Source of the DNA: CAWFNW01 sp963817405
GTDB taxonomy: Bacteria > Actinomycetota > Coriobacteriia > Anaerosomatales > Anaerosomataceae
Reading direction: 5' to 3'
Assembly: GCA_963817405.1 (NCBI GenBank)
Contig: CAWFNW010000001.1
Location: forward strand, 248,001 to 312,000
Length of the DNA stretch: 64,000 nucleotides
Under the pieces are notes generated by a model, which had not been told where the DNA came from, did not search any database, and saw only the letters and a program-made list of their open reading frames with translations. The translations under genes and the position numbers were made by a program. Each line of letters starts with the position of its first letter. The stretch's first letter is position 1. Below, piece by piece: positions 16,472 to 25,094 of this stretch.

Positions 16472-18487
16472 CTATGCCCAGCCGAGGAGCGGCAGCACGC
16501 GTGCGAAGATGCCGCCGAGGAGGAGCGCGGAGGCGACGGTGAAGCTTATGACGATTCCCGCCCTCGCCCACCCTTCCTGCCGAGCGAGAACCGTCACGGT
16601 CGATACGCACGGAACCGCGATCGTGTTGACGAGCGCGTAGACGAACAGGTTCGTCGGCGTCATGAACGAGGAAAGATCGGCCGCGCCGGCGCCGATCGAG
16701 ACGACCGCCATCGCGATGAGGAGCTGCAGCGCGAGCTCCTTGCGCAGTGTCCCCAAGATGAGCGTGAGCCCCGCGACGGCGGGGAGACCGAGCCATCCCT
16801 CCACGACCGGCTTCAGCGGCTCGGTCAGTCGCCACAGCACGCCGGTCTCGTAGAGCGTCCCCAAAACGAGGCTCCCCACCACGACGATCGGGGTGGCGAC
16901 GAACAGGAACTCGCGGAACTGCGTCCAGGCCTTACGGAGCACGCCGGCAAGGGTCGGCCGCCTGAACGGGAACATCTCCATCACGAGCCCGCTCGTGTGG
17001 CCCGGCAGCATGCGGTCAAGCCCCCAGCCGGTCGCAACGGTCAGCACCAGCACGACGCCGAACACACCCAGCGCGGGCTGCCAGCCGATGTAGTGGCCCA
17101 CTGCGCCGAGCACGACGGCGGTCCGCGCGCTGCACGGGACGAGCACGATGAGCGTCGAGGTGATGAGCCGCTCGCGCCTCGACGGCAACGACTTCGCAGC
17201 GACCATCGCCGGCACGTTGCAGCCGGCTGCGGCCACGAGCGGGAGGACGGCGCGCCCGTGCAGGCCGAAGCGGTGCATGACGCGGTCGGCGAGGAATGCG
17301 AGCGACGTGAGATAGCCCGAGTCCTCCAGGACCGCGAGCAGCACGTAGAACGTGAGGATGTACGGTAGGCCGATCGAGAGCGACGCCTCGATACCGGCAT
17401 CGAATCCCCAATGCAGCACGGCGGCGAGCGTTCCGGTTCCCGCAATCGCTTCGATCGCGCTCCCGATGAGCGGCGAGGCATAGGTCGCCCACAGTGCCGA
17501 GAAACCCGTTGCGAGCAGGTCGCCCACGACGAAGAGGAACCCGAACACAGCACCGAGCACCAAGAACATGATCGGCACCCCGGTGATCGGGGACGTGGTG
17601 AGCGACCAACCGTCCTTGCGCCAGCGTCGCCCATGCGAGCCCGTGATCCTGCTGGCCCCGGCGATGGCGTCAGCCCGCCGGTGCCGCTCGCGCGCCACAA
17701 GCACGGCGGGCGGCTCGGCCGTGCGCTCGATCGTCCGCATGCGGGCGTCGGCCGCCGCCGCAGCGATGACGACCGCAGGGCCGGAGATGAGCTCGGGTGC
17801 GCCTTCGAAGAGACGAACGGCGAGGCCCCGGGCCGAGAGCCGTCCCACCCGGACGCCGGACTGCTCCGCGGCCGACTCCACCCCCGACAGCAGGCCCTCG
17901 AGCACGGCGCCGTAGCGCGGCGGCGGCGGGACGACGTCGATCGCGCCGAGCGCCCGCTCGACGACGACATCGAGACCGACTCCCGTGCGAGCGACCGTCC
18001 GCACGACCGAAACGCCGAGTTCGCGCTCAAGCGCAGCCGCGTCGGTCTCGACGCCCCCGCGAGCCGCCTCGTCGACAAGGTTCAGCGCCACCACGGTCGG
18101 GAGACCCGTATCGAGGACCTCGAGGGCGAGTACCAAGTTCCTGGAGAGATTCGTGGCGTCGAGCACCACGACCGCCACATCGGGTGCGAGGTCCGCGAGC
18201 GCTCGCCTCGCTACGACATGTTCGGGCGCGTCTCCCACGAGCGAGTAGGTGCCCGGCAGGTCGACCACGACAATGCGTCGCCCCGACGCCGTGGCGTCCG
18301 CGATGTTCACGCCCTGCGTGGTTCCGGGGTAATGCGCCGTTTCGACACCCACACCCGTCAGGCGCGCGAATACCGTGGACTTCCCCACGTTCGGGTTCCC
18401 GACGAGCGCGAGGACGACCGCCCCCTCGCGAACCGCTTCAAGCGCTGCAACGGGATCGTCGTCCGCAGACAGCAGCGCTGACGTCAC
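16472..18487 (-). CDS. feoB: Ferrous iron transporter FeoB
   Basis: FeoB imports Fe(II) across the cytoplasmic membrane. This 671-residue protein has the N-terminal GTPase domain with G1 GNPNVGKS near residue 31, the G2 region YPGTT, G3 DLPG and G4 NLVD. A helical GDI-like region follows, then the polytopic membrane part with two GATE/nucleoside-recognition repeats (about nine helices). It is somewhat shorter than E. coli FeoB. The GTG start overlaps the dtxR stop codon as GTGA, so the two are translationally coupled. No separate feoA is present; the regulator carries a FeoA-like C-terminal domain. Presence of FeoB suggests growth where Fe(II) is available, such as low oxygen. Confidence 0.95.
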   Translation of the reverse strand: MTSALLSADDDPVAALEAVREGAVVLALVGNPNVGKSTVFARLTGVGVETAHYPGTTQGVNIADATASGRRIVVVDLPGTYSLVGDAPEHVVARRALADLAPDVAVVVLDATNLSRNLVLALEVLDTGLPTVVALNLVDEAARGGVETDAAALERELGVSVVRTVARTGVGLDVVVERALGAIDVVPPPPRYGAVLEGLLSGVESAAEQSGVRVGRLSARGLAVRLFEGAPELISGPAVVIAAAAADARMRTIERTAEPPAVLVARERHRRADAIAGASRITGSHGRRWRKDGWSLTTSPITGVPIMFLVLGAVFGFLFVVGDLLATGFSALWATYASPLIGSAIEAIAGTGTLAAVLHWGFDAGIEASLSIGLPYILTFYVLLAVLEDSGYLTSLAFLADRVMHRFGLHGRAVLPLVAAAGCNVPAMVAAKSLPSRRERLITSTLIVLVPCSARTAVVLGAVGHYIGWQPALGVFGVVLVLTVATGWGLDRMLPGHTSGLVMEMFPFRRPTLAGVLRKAWTQFREFLFVATPIVVVGSLVLGTLYETGVLWRLTEPLKPVVEGWLGLPAVAGLTLILGTLRKELALQLLIAMAVVSIGAGAADLSSFMTPTNLFVYALVNTIAVPCVSTVTVLARQEGWARAGIVISFTVASALLLGGIFARVLPLLGWA

Positions 18488-19167
18488 CTGCCGCCCGCCC
18501 GCCCGCTGGCCGCAAGCGTGCGCTCGCCGACGAAGATCTTGCCCGCGATGTCACGGCCGAGCGCGTACCGTGCGGAGCCGACCTGCACCATGAGCGGCCC
18601 CTTGAAGGGGGCCACATCGCATACCTTCACCTTCGTGCCGGGATACATGCCGAGCGATGCGAGGTACTTGAGCAGGCCCTCGTCTTCCTCGTCGACACGG
18701 GTGATGGCGGCCTCCTGGCCGCTTTCCATGTCACAGAGCGGCGCGCCCTCAGCCGCTGCGACCGACCCGTCCGCAGCGGGGATCGGATGGCCGTGGGGGC
18801 ACTCGCCCGGGTTCCCCAGGTAGACCTCGAGCGCCTCTTGGACCTTCGGGGAGAGCGCGTGCTCCAGGAGACACGCTTCCTCATGCACGTCCTCCCAGGC
18901 CATGCCGAGGACGTCCACGAGCAGCCGTTCTGCGAGCCGATGACGCCTGATGATGTCGAGTGCGAGTTGGCGGCCCGAAGCACTGAGCGCAACGCCGCCG
19001 CCCGGACGCGTGATGAGACCCTGACTCTTCAAACGCTTGAGCGCAGCCGTCACGGTCGGGCTTGAGACGCCCAGTGCCTCAGCGATGCGGGCCGGTCGCG
19101 CCTCTCCCCGCTCGGCCAGCTTGTAGATCGTTTCGAGGTACTCCTCGAGTGTCTGCGTCGTCGGCAC
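18484..19167 (-). CDS. DtxR/IdeR/MntR-family metalloregulator with FeoA-like domain
   Basis: A 227-residue iron- or manganese-dependent repressor. Residues 1-70 form the winged helix (EYLETIYKLAERGE, ARIAEALGVSSPTVTAALKRLKSQGLI). Residues about 70-145 form the metal-binding and dimerisation domain with the typical HRLAERLLVDVLGM, EEACLLEHALS and C-P-H-G-H-P motifs. The last 75 residues are an SH3-like FeoA domain (GMYPGTKVKV...GRDIAGKIFVG). The GTG start at 19167 follows GAGGT. It is directly coupled to feoB, so it probably represses this operon when Fe(II) is sufficient. An extended -10 (TGC-TAGGAT, 19233-19225) lies upstream. Confidence 0.92.
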   Translation of the reverse strand: MPTTQTLEEYLETIYKLAERGEARPARIAEALGVSSPTVTAALKRLKSQGLITRPGGGVALSASGRQLALDIIRRHRLAERLLVDVLGMAWEDVHEEACLLEHALSPKVQEALEVYLGNPGECPHGHPIPAADGSVAAAEGAPLCDMESGQEAAITRVDEEDEGLLKYLASLGMYPGTKVKVCDVAPFKGPLMVQVGSARYALGRDIAGKIFVGERTLAASGRAGGR

Positions 19168-19224
19168 CTGTCGACCTCACTTCGTCTCCACATACGGTCT
19201 GCTGCTGGGAACACTACGACGCTA

Positions 19225-19233
19225 TCCTAGCAT
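19225..19233 (-). promoter_or_regulatory. dtxR-feoB promoter
   Basis: TGC-TAGGAT on the minus strand, extended -10 type, about 58 nt before the GTG. Repeated CTAG sequences around it (GCTAGATGATGCTAGGATAGC) could be part of a regulator site, but this is not a convincing DtxR box. Confidence 0.45.
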
Positions 19234-19367
19234 CATCTAGCGCCTGCTGCTCGCAGATGAATACTCACTGTGGCGTGTATTTCTGGACCGCCCGTCGCGC
19301 GACGAACGCCCTTTGCGCAGGGTTGCATACCGTTCGGCAGGACGGGTGATGATTCTTGGTTTTGCCG

Positions 19368-19396
19368 TTGACGACGCATCATCGCATCGGTAAGGT
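19368..19396 (+). promoter_or_regulatory. Promoter of a candidate noncoding RNA
   Basis: TTGACG (19368-19373), 17 nt, TAAGGT (19391-19396). It points into a region with no credible reading frame but strong RNA pairing. Confidence 0.55.
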
Positions 19397-19401
19397 TGCA
19401 C

Positions 19402-19575
19402 TCGTCCCGAGAAGTCGGACCGAGCGAGTCTCGAAAGGCAGCGTACCAGTAGCTGCCGGAGGGTCTCCGAGGGGGAAGGGCCCGCGCGAGCGGCCGGACC
19501 TTCAAGGAGTGCCTGAAGGTAAGAAATGGAAAGCTGCGGATTACAGACAGGCGCGGGCGAGATCTCTCGGGACAC
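19402..19575 (+). ncRNA. Candidate structured noncoding RNA of about 170-180 nt
   Basis: No plausible protein is encoded here on either strand. The predicted transcript is closed by a perfect 9-bp stem, GTCCCGAGA (19404-19412) with TCTCGGGAC (19565-19573). Inside are a 6-bp hairpin GGCAGC/GCTGCC (19437-19457), a 7-bp hairpin ACCTTCA/TGAAGGT (19498-19520) and an 8-bp long-range stem GCCCGCGC/GCGCGGGC (19480-19487 with 19551-19558). An alternative CCGC-GCGA-GCGG tetraloop hairpin overlaps the last, leaving room for a switch or pseudoknot. I cannot assign a class; a raiA-type RNA is one possibility. The 3' end is unproven and no U-run terminator is seen. The rest of 19168-19636 shows nothing further. 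Confidence 0.55.
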
Positions 19576-19636
19576 CTGTATTCTCAGCACGTCTTTCGCG
19601 CCGACGCGAGCACCACGCGCGCGCCCCGCTCAGTGA

Positions 19637-20002
19637 TCAGCGGCGATACGTCAAGCGCGCGATTGGTGACTCCCACACGGTGACTTCCTTGACCGACACG
19701 GCGGGACCGACTCGCTTCTCCAACGCGTCGTAGACCTCACGAGCGAGGTTCTCGGCAGTCGGGCTCAAGACGTCGAACGGCGGAACGTCGTTGAGGTACG
19801 CATGATCAAACGGCTCGAGGACCGCCATCAGGTCGGCCTTGAGGTCCTTGAAGTCGTAGAGGATTTCGATGTCGTCCAACTCGGGCCCCTGAACGGTCAC
19901 TTCGACGTCCCACGTGTGCCCGTGGAGGTTGCGGCACTCCCCTTCGTATCCACGAAGCGCGTGCGCCGCGTCGAAGTGCCCCTTGACGCTGAGTTCGTAC
20001 AT
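19637..20002 (-). CDS. queD: 6-carboxy-5,6,7,8-tetrahydropterin synthase
   Basis: QueD converts dihydroneopterin triphosphate to 6-carboxytetrahydropterin, the second step toward queuosine and other 7-deazapurines. The 121-residue length is typical. Zinc ligands are seen in HFDAAH and HGHTWDVEV, the catalytic Cys in ECRNLHGH, and the PTAEN motif near residue 82. ATG at 20002 overlaps the upstream stop as TGATG and follows GGGAGGTGA. No other queuosine genes (queC, queE, folE) are adjacent, so the pathway context is elsewhere or this paralogue serves another pterin need. Confidence 0.92.
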   Translation of the reverse strand: MYELSVKGHFDAAHALRGYEGECRNLHGHTWDVEVTVQGPELDDIEILYDFKDLKADLMAVLEPFDHAYLNDVPPFDVLSPTAENLAREVYDALEKRVGPAVSVKEVTVWESPIARLTYRR

Positions 20003-20475
20003 CAGGTCACCTCCCAGAGCGACTGCTGAGCGCCCGCCGGGCTCTCGGGCCCCCCGGCACAGGTCCCGACATCCCCGCCGCAGTCCATCGCCTCGTTGGC
20101 AAGCCCGTCGGCGCGCGCGTTGTCGGCTCGGCGTACGTGTTCGAATCGGACCTTTGCAAAGCCGCGGACGAGCTCTTGCGCCGCCACGAAGAGCGGCTTG
20201 AGATTGGGGTGTTTCACGCGGTACTCGCCGCGCATCTGCTTCACCACGAGTTCACTGTCGGCACGCACAAGAAGCTCATCGACGCCGAGGGCGCGTGCAG
20301 CCCTCAAGCCGGCGAGCAGCGCTTCGTACTCGGCGACGTTGTTGGTGACCTCGCCGAGGTAGCGGCCGGCTGCCGCGCGTTCCTCGCCCGTGTCCGACAC
20401 GACCACGAACCCGATTCCGGCGGGGCCGGGATTGCCCCGAGCGCCGCCGTCGGTGTAGACGGTGGCGCGCGTCAT
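20002..20475 (-). CDS. Ribonuclease HI-like protein
   Basis: A 157-residue RNase H fold protein that should cleave the RNA strand of RNA-DNA hybrids. Catalytic acidic residues are seen in VYTDGGARGNPGPAG (first Asp), NNVAEYEALLAGL (Glu), ADSELVVKQM (Asp) and NARADGLANEAM (last Asp). The sequence matches the short RnhA/ypdQ type lacking the basic protrusion. The ATG overlaps the upstream zinc-ribbon gene stop (ATGA), so translation is coupled; the stop overlaps queD ATG. The C-terminal 25 residues after the core are low-complexity. Confidence 0.9.
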   Translation of the reverse strand: MTRATVYTDGGARGNPGPAGIGFVVVSDTGEERAAAGRYLGEVTNNVAEYEALLAGLRAARALGVDELLVRADSELVVKQMRGEYRVKHPNLKPLFVAAQELVRGFAKVRFEHVRRADNARADGLANEAMDCGGDVGTCAGGPESPAGAQQSLWEVT

Positions 20476-21209
20476 CGACCGGCTTCTCGCACGATGAGGA
20501 TCCGGTGGCAGTTCGGGCATGTGCCGATGGGGTCGTTCGTACGCTGCGCGTCTTCCCGGAGCGCCTGGGCGCGTTCGGCGGGAAGTTCGATGCGGCACAC
20601 GCTGCAGGTGGAGCCTTCAAGCACGCCGACGCCGATCCCGTGCTTGAGCGTGCGCGTCTGCTCATAGCGCGCGAGAAGGCTCGGACGCAAGAGCGCCGCC
20701 ATCGCGGCTCGTTCGCGGGCGAGAGCATCCAGCCGCTGCTGGATCGCGCCTCCGCGCTCCTGAAACGTGGCGATGAGGTGCGCCTCGCGGGCCCGGGCCT
20801 TCGTGAGGCCCGCCTCGATCGTTGCCGCCTTGGCCTCCCCGGCCTCAACGGTCTCCATCTGCTGGAGGACCTCGGTGTCCTTCCGATCCTTCTGCTTCTT
20901 GAGCGAGTCGAGCTCCCGCGCCAGGTTCTGGAGCTCCTTGTGGTTGGAGGTCTCTCCCGAGGTGGCCTTCGCCTGCTCGGCCTGGAGGTGAGCCTCGATC
21001 GATGAGCTCTCATCCTCCAGTCGCCGCTGCACGGCGCTGGCCTGCTCGATAAACCGGCGCGCCTTCTCCGACAGGTCCTCGACGTCTTTGATCTTGTGGC
21101 GGAGTTCGAGAATGGCCGCCTTCTCAGGCATCTCCTCGAGCTGCTTCTGGAGCCGGGCGATCTCGAGGTCGCGCTCGGCCAGTGTCAGGAGTGTATCCGC
21201 TTGCTGCAC
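20472..21209 (-). CDS. Coiled-coil protein with C4-type zinc ribbon (COG1579/CT398 family)
   Basis: A 245-residue cytoplasmic protein with a long antiparallel coiled coil (about residues 5-185; heptads such as ARLQKQLEEMPEKAAILEL and LDSLKKQKDRKDTE). A C-terminal zinc ribbon follows with Cys pairs CSVC and CPNC near residues 203 and 231. This is the COG1579 (DUF164) family, which has been linked to flagellar or secretion functions in some bacteria but has no firm activity. GTG at 21209 is 1 nt after the Nif3-like stop. The longer frame upstream looks noncoding. Its genomic link with Nif3-like and RNase HI proteins is widespread in bacteria. Confidence 0.85.
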   Translation of the reverse strand: MQQADTLLTLAERDLEIARLQKQLEEMPEKAAILELRHKIKDVEDLSEKARRFIEQASAVQRRLEDESSSIEAHLQAEQAKATSGETSNHKELQNLARELDSLKKQKDRKDTEVLQQMETVEAGEAKAATIEAGLTKARAREAHLIATFQERGGAIQQRLDALARERAAMAALLRPSLLARYEQTRTLKHGIGVGVLEGSTCSVCRIELPAERAQALREDAQRTNDPIGTCPNCHRILIVREAGR

Positions 21210-21210
21210 G

Positions 21211-22320
21211 TCACGCCCTCTCAACCGTCCACCAGCCCACGCTCGGTGCCGCCTGCACCACCTCCGCGTCGCCGAGCGCAGTCCGGCACGCGTGTGCCAG
21301 CACGTCGACGAGCGGCCACTCCGTGGCGTCGTGACCGGCCTCCACGAGCGCGAGGCCCGCACTCACCGCCGCCATCGCGTCATGATAGCGCACCTCACCC
21401 ACGATCATCGCCTGCGCACCGGAGGCGATCGCCGTACCCACCAGGGAACTCCCAGAGCCGTTCGCCACGGCCACCCGGTCCACGTGCGACGCCGGATCGC
21501 CCCAGACCCGAGGCTGTACGCCGAGACGCTGGCCGACATTGGCGGCAAGGGCGTTCAGGGACGTCGGCCCGACCGAGCACAGCCGCCCCAGTCGCGCGAC
21601 GCCGCGCGAGAGCTCTGCCCGCGTCACGATGATCACCGGTTCCTCGTAGGGATGCGCCGCGCGCGCAGCTGCGACTACAACCGCACTCCCACCCGCGGGA
21701 ACGACCATCTCCACCCGGTCCTCGGGCTCAGCAGAGGGCCCGCCGCTTCCCGTCGCCGGCTGGGCGTCTCCACGGGGCGTGAAGCGACCGTCGCCTGCGA
21801 CCGTGAACGAGCACGCTTCGTAGCGCCCGATCCGTCCAGCTCCCGCTCTCGCCATCCCTGCAGCGACCTCTGCGCGTGCCTCAGGACTCACGAAGACCGT
21901 CACGACATCGACGTCGGCGACCGAGTCCTCGAGCGGGCGCTCGGGCACGAGGCCGAGGAGCAGCGGCAAAGCGTCGGCACCTTCGGGCGAGCGATCGAGA
22001 TTTGTGTGCATCGAGATGACGGCGATCCCCCGCCGAGCCGCGGCCAGGATGAAGCGACCCTCCGCCGAGTCTCCGGTGATCGACCCCGCGTGCCCGAGGA
22101 ACGGCGGGTGGTGCGTCACGAGCGTTCCGCAGCCGGCCTCCAGGGCAGCCTCGACCGCTCGCAGGTCGGCGTCGAGCGTGACGAACGCCCGCCGAGCGAG
22201 CTCGTTGCGGTCGCCGACGCGAAGGCCGACCGCGTCCCACGGCTCCGCCCACTCCAAGGGGAAGCGATCGGCGAGCCTCAGTGCGAGCTCCCCGACCGTG
22301 ACGTCGCGAAAAGCGGTCAC
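21211..22320 (-). CDS. Nif3-like dinuclear metal centre protein (DUF34)
   Basis: A 369-residue DUF34/NIF3 family protein. Metal ligands are seen in LVTHHPPF near residue 65 and SMHTNLDRS near residue 100, then near the C-terminus EVRYHDAMAA and VEAGHDATEW. The middle carries the extra PII-like insert found in longer members (VVTVFVSPEARAEV...AHPYEEP). The enzymatic role is unsettled; GTP cyclohydrolase-like or metal-chaperone functions have been proposed for the family. GTG at 22320 overlaps the upstream stop as GTGA and has AGGAGG upstream, so the longer open frame to 22515 is not used. Confidence 0.9.
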   Translation of the reverse strand: MTAFRDVTVGELALRLADRFPLEWAEPWDAVGLRVGDRNELARRAFVTLDADLRAVEAALEAGCGTLVTHHPPFLGHAGSITGDSAEGRFILAAARRGIAVISMHTNLDRSPEGADALPLLLGLVPERPLEDSVADVDVVTVFVSPEARAEVAAGMARAGAGRIGRYEACSFTVAGDGRFTPRGDAQPATGSGGPSAEPEDRVEMVVPAGGSAVVVAAARAAHPYEEPVIIVTRAELSRGVARLGRLCSVGPTSLNALAANVGQRLGVQPRVWGDPASHVDRVAVANGSGSSLVGTAIASGAQAMIVGEVRYHDAMAAVSAGLALVEAGHDATEWPLVDVLAHACRTALGDAEVVQAAPSVGWWTVERA

Positions 22321-23132
22321 AGTGACACCTCCTCGCGTCGGCGCCGCCGAAACACCGAGAGCGCCGTGACCCCGACGTCCGCAAGCGCGTGCCGCGCCTC
22401 GGCCCACCCCGCGCCCACATCGTCGGGCACGTGCGCGTCTGATCCGACGGTGAGCGGCACGCCGCGCGTGGCGAGCTCGGCCAAGAGCGCTGGGCCGGGG
22501 TAGAGTTCCGCGCACGGCTTCCTGAGGCCGGCGGTGTTCATCTCCACGGTGACGCCCGAGGCACTGATGACCTCAGCCGTACGCGAATAGAGCTCGCCGA
22601 GACCGTTGTGAGGCACGTATCCGAACTTCTTGATGAGGTCCAGGTGGCCGAGTACGTCGATGAGGCCGGTCTGTGCGGCGGCGCCGACATCCGCAAAGTA
22701 TCGCTCCCACAGCGCCATCATGTCCCACGCTGCGTAGCCGTCCTGCCGGTCGGGGTCATCGAACGCCCAGGCGTCCACGTAGTGCACCGAGCCGAGAACC
22801 ACGTCGAACGGGTGCTGCTGGAGCAACCGCCCCACGTGCTCCTCGTTCCCGGGGTGAAGGTCCGCCTCAATGCCGAGGAGTACCTCCGGTCCACCCTCCG
22901 CCGCAGAGCGCTCTTTGAGCGCGAGAACCTCCTCGACGTAGTCAGGAAGCTCGGCCTCGGGCATCGCGTATGAGGCCGCCGAAGAATCCGACGCGATGAG
23001 CTTCGGCGAGAGCGGGAGGTGCTCGGTGAACGCGAGCACCACGATACCGGCAGCGCGAGCGGCATCCAGGTACTCCGACGCCGTTCCCGACCCGTGTCGG
23101 CACCGCCAGGTGTGCGTATGGAGATCGATCAC
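22317..23132 (-). CDS. PHP-domain phosphatase, histidinol-phosphatase-like
   Basis: A 271-residue PHP metallohydrolase. Metal-binding motifs seen are DLHTHTWRCRHG at the N-terminus, FTEHLPL near residue 36, GIEADLHPG near residue 92, GSVHYVD, DVLGHLDLIKKFG and the terminal GSDAHVPDDVG. The layout matches HisJ/HisK-type histidinol-phosphatases (histidine biosynthesis), but other phosphoesters are possible and no his operon is adjacent. Start choice: the ATG at 23138 has the ribosome site GAGGAGG directly touching it, whereas GTG at 23132 sits 6 nt away, so GTG is preferred. Coupled downstream to the Nif3-like gene. Confidence 0.85.
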   Translation of the reverse strand: MIDLHTHTWRCRHGSGTASEYLDAARAAGIVVLAFTEHLPLSPKLIASDSSAASYAMPEAELPDYVEEVLALKERSAAEGGPEVLLGIEADLHPGNEEHVGRLLQQHPFDVVLGSVHYVDAWAFDDPDRQDGYAAWDMMALWERYFADVGAAAQTGLIDVLGHLDLIKKFGYVPHNGLGELYSRTAEVISASGVTVEMNTAGLRKPCAELYPGPALLAELATRGVPLTVGSDAHVPDDVGAGWAEARHALADVGVTALSVFRRRRREEVSL

Positions 23133-23348
23133 AAGCATCCTCCTCGGACCGGAATCCCGACCGCTCGGCACGTCCGCGAACGCGCTCGGGTCGGAGCAAC
23201 CTGCCGTTCGTCGAATCGAACAACCGTTGGCTTGTCGGCCACCTCCGACGGTGGTACTGTCGGTTCCCGCTCTCGAGCGGGAACCCGCAAAGGACGTCCA
23301 CGGTCGACAGCCACGGGGTGGCGAGGACCCACTGGATTCTCCGCACGG

Positions 23349-23382
23349 AGACCCGGGACCGTTTCCAACGGCCCCGGGTCTT
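23349..23382 (-). terminator. Terminator-like hairpin at the end of the riboflavin operon
   Basis: AGACCCGGG...CCCGGGTCT with inner CCGTT/AACGG pairs forms a very stable hairpin immediately after the ribH stop. No U-run follows on the minus strand. A second 10-bp inverted repeat GTTCCCGCTC/GAGCGGGAAC lies at 23263-23284. The rest of 23139-23383 shows no gene. Confidence 0.65.
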
Positions 23383-23383
23383 C

Positions 23384-23848
23384 TTACTCCACCGAGCGGA
23401 GCAGGTTCGCCATCTCGATTCCTGCGAGCGCCGCGTCCCAGCCCTTGTTCCCGGCCTTGGTGCCGGCCCGCTCGACCGCCTGTTCGATGGTGTCGGCAGT
23501 AATCACACCGAACATCACCGGCACCCCGGTGTCGAGCGACGCCTTCGCAACGCCCTTGGAGACCTCGGACGCAACGTAGTCGAAGTGTGGCGTGCCGCCT
23601 CGGATGATGACCCCGAGTGCCAATACGACGTCGTAGCGGCCGGTGTCCGCGAGCCGCTTCGCAACCAGCGGGATCTCGAAGGCGCCGGGCACCCACGCGA
23701 CGTCGACGTCATCGCTCTCGATCCCGTGACGGTTGAGCGCGTCCTGCGCGCCGCTCAACAGCCGCGAAGAGAGAAGTTCGTTGAACCGGCTGATGACGAT
23801 ACCTACTTTGAGCCCGCTCCCGATCAGACTGCCCTCGTACGTACCCAT
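23384..23848 (-). CDS. ribH: 6,7-dimethyl-8-ribityllumazine synthase
   Basis: RibH condenses 3,4-dihydroxybutanone 4-phosphate with the pyrimidine intermediate, the penultimate riboflavin step, as an icosahedral or pentameric assembly. The 154-residue length is typical. Seen: [18 protein letters not shown] near residue 55, [16 protein letters not shown] with the catalytic His, and PVMFGVIT. The ATG at 23848 sits 5 nt from AAGGGAG; a GTG six bases upstream is less likely. It is the last gene of the FMN-riboswitch operon and is followed by a strong hairpin. Confidence 0.96.
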   Translation of the reverse strand: MGTYEGSLIGSGLKVGIVISRFNELLSSRLLSGAQDALNRHGIESDDVDVAWVPGAFEIPLVAKRLADTGRYDVVLALGVIIRGGTPHFDYVASEVSKGVAKASLDTGVPVMFGVITADTIEQAVERAGTKAGNKGWDAALAGIEMANLLRSVE

Positions 23849-23870
23849 GTGCACTCCCTTCTCAGGTCCC

Positions 23871-25094
23871 CTAGTCCGGCAGTTCCAGCCGGTGGGACAT
23901 CTTCTCCCGCTTGGTCCGCAAGTACTCGATGTTCTCCGGCACGCAGCCGACCTGCAACGGCACCTGTTCGCTCACGGTCAGCCCGTACCCCTGCAGCCCG
24001 ACGATCTTGGTCGGGTTGTTCGTCATGAGCCGCATCGAGGTGAGTCCCAGGTCCACAAGGATCTGCGCACCGATGCCGTAGTCGCGAAGGTCGGCAGGAA
24101 AGCCGAGCGACTCGTTGGCCTCCACTGTGTCCTGTCCCTGCTCCTGGAGCTCGTAGGCGCGGAGCTTGTTCGCAAGGCCGATGCCGCGCCCCTCATGGCC
24201 GACAACGTAGAGCACGACGCCCGTACCGGCCTCCTGCACTCGGCGCATCGCTTCTTCAAGCTGTGCACCGCAGTCGCACCGAAGCGAATGGAAGACGTCG
24301 CCCGTGAGGCACTCGGAGTGCACGCGCACGAGGACATCGCGCGCACCGGCCACCTCGCCAACGGTGAGCGCAACGTGCGTGGACCCGTCGACAAGCGACC
24401 GGTAGGCGTGTGCAAGGAACTCGCCGTGGATGGTCGGGAGCTTGACCGTCGCCACGCGCTCGACGAGACGCTCAGTGCGGCGCCGGTACCGGATGAGGTC
24501 GGCCACCGTGACCATCTTGAGCCCGAACTGCTCGGCAACGGCCTCAAGCGCAGGACGCCTGGCCATCGTGCCGTCGGGGTTCATGATCTCGCAGATGACA
24601 CCGGCCGGGTACAGGCCGGCCAGATGCGCGAGGTCGACCGACGCCTCTGTGTGACCCGCACGCTCAAGCACGCCGCCCGGACGGGCCCGCAGCGGAAAGA
24701 CGTGCCCCGGCATGGCGATGTCCTCGGGTCCGGAGGCCGGGTCGATCGCTGTGAGCACGGTCTGCGCGCGGTCCGCGGCGGAGATGCCGGTCGTGATCCT
24801 CCCCTTCGCGCCGATCGACACGTGGAAAGCGGTCCCCTGCGCAGAGGTGTTGTTGTCGGTCATCGGGGGGATGCGCAACTCGTCGAGCCGCTGGCCCCGC
24901 ATCGGCATGCAGATGAGGCCTCGGCCGTGCTGCGCCATGAAGTTGATGCTCTCAGGAGTGACCTTCTCGGCCGCCAGTACGAAGTCGCCCTCGTTCTCGC
25001 GGTCCTCGTCGTCAACGACGATGAGCATCCGTCCGGCCCGGATCTCCTCGATGCCCTCCTCGATCGATGCGAACGGCGCGATCACCGGCCTCAC
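23871..25094 (-). CDS. ribBA: Bifunctional DHBP synthase / GTP cyclohydrolase II
   Basis: A 407-residue fusion. The N-terminal RibB half makes 3,4-dihydroxy-2-butanone 4-phosphate ([11 protein letters not shown] near residue 28, GHTEASVDL near 155). The C-terminal RibA half opens GTP ([19 protein letters not shown] with the zinc Cys residues, GHEGRGIGL, then DYGIGAQIL and NNPTKIVGL). Both active sites look intact. The GTG start overlaps the ribE stop as GTGA, so synthesis is coupled. It supplies both riboflavin precursors. Confidence 0.96.
   Translation of the reverse strand: MRPVIAPFASIEEGIEEIRAGRMLIVVDDEDRENEGDFVLAAEKVTPESINFMAQHGRGLICMPMRGQRLDELRIPPMTDNNTSAQGTAFHVSIGAKGRITTGISAADRAQTVLTAIDPASGPEDIAMPGHVFPLRARPGGVLERAGHTEASVDLAHLAGLYPAGVICEIMNPDGTMARRPALEAVAEQFGLKMVTVADLIRYRRRTERLVERVATVKLPTIHGEFLAHAYRSLVDGSTHVALTVGEVAGARDVLVRVHSECLTGDVFHSLRCDCGAQLEEAMRRVQEAGTGVVLYVVGHEGRGIGLANKLRAYELQEQGQDTVEANESLGFPADLRDYGIGAQILVDLGLTSMRLMTNNPTKIVGLQGYGLTVSEQVPLQVGCVPENIEYLRTKREKMSHRLELPD

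Noticed and set aside
19233..19590. Short minus-strand open frames in the dtxR-queD gap
   Set aside because: No ribosome site, no family resemblance, and they cover a region with strong RNA pairing on the plus strand.
23240..23290. GGTGGTAC-like sequence resembling a T-box antiterminator on the plus strand
   Set aside because: Only part of the T-box consensus matches, no specifier or stem I is seen, and no plus-strand gene follows.
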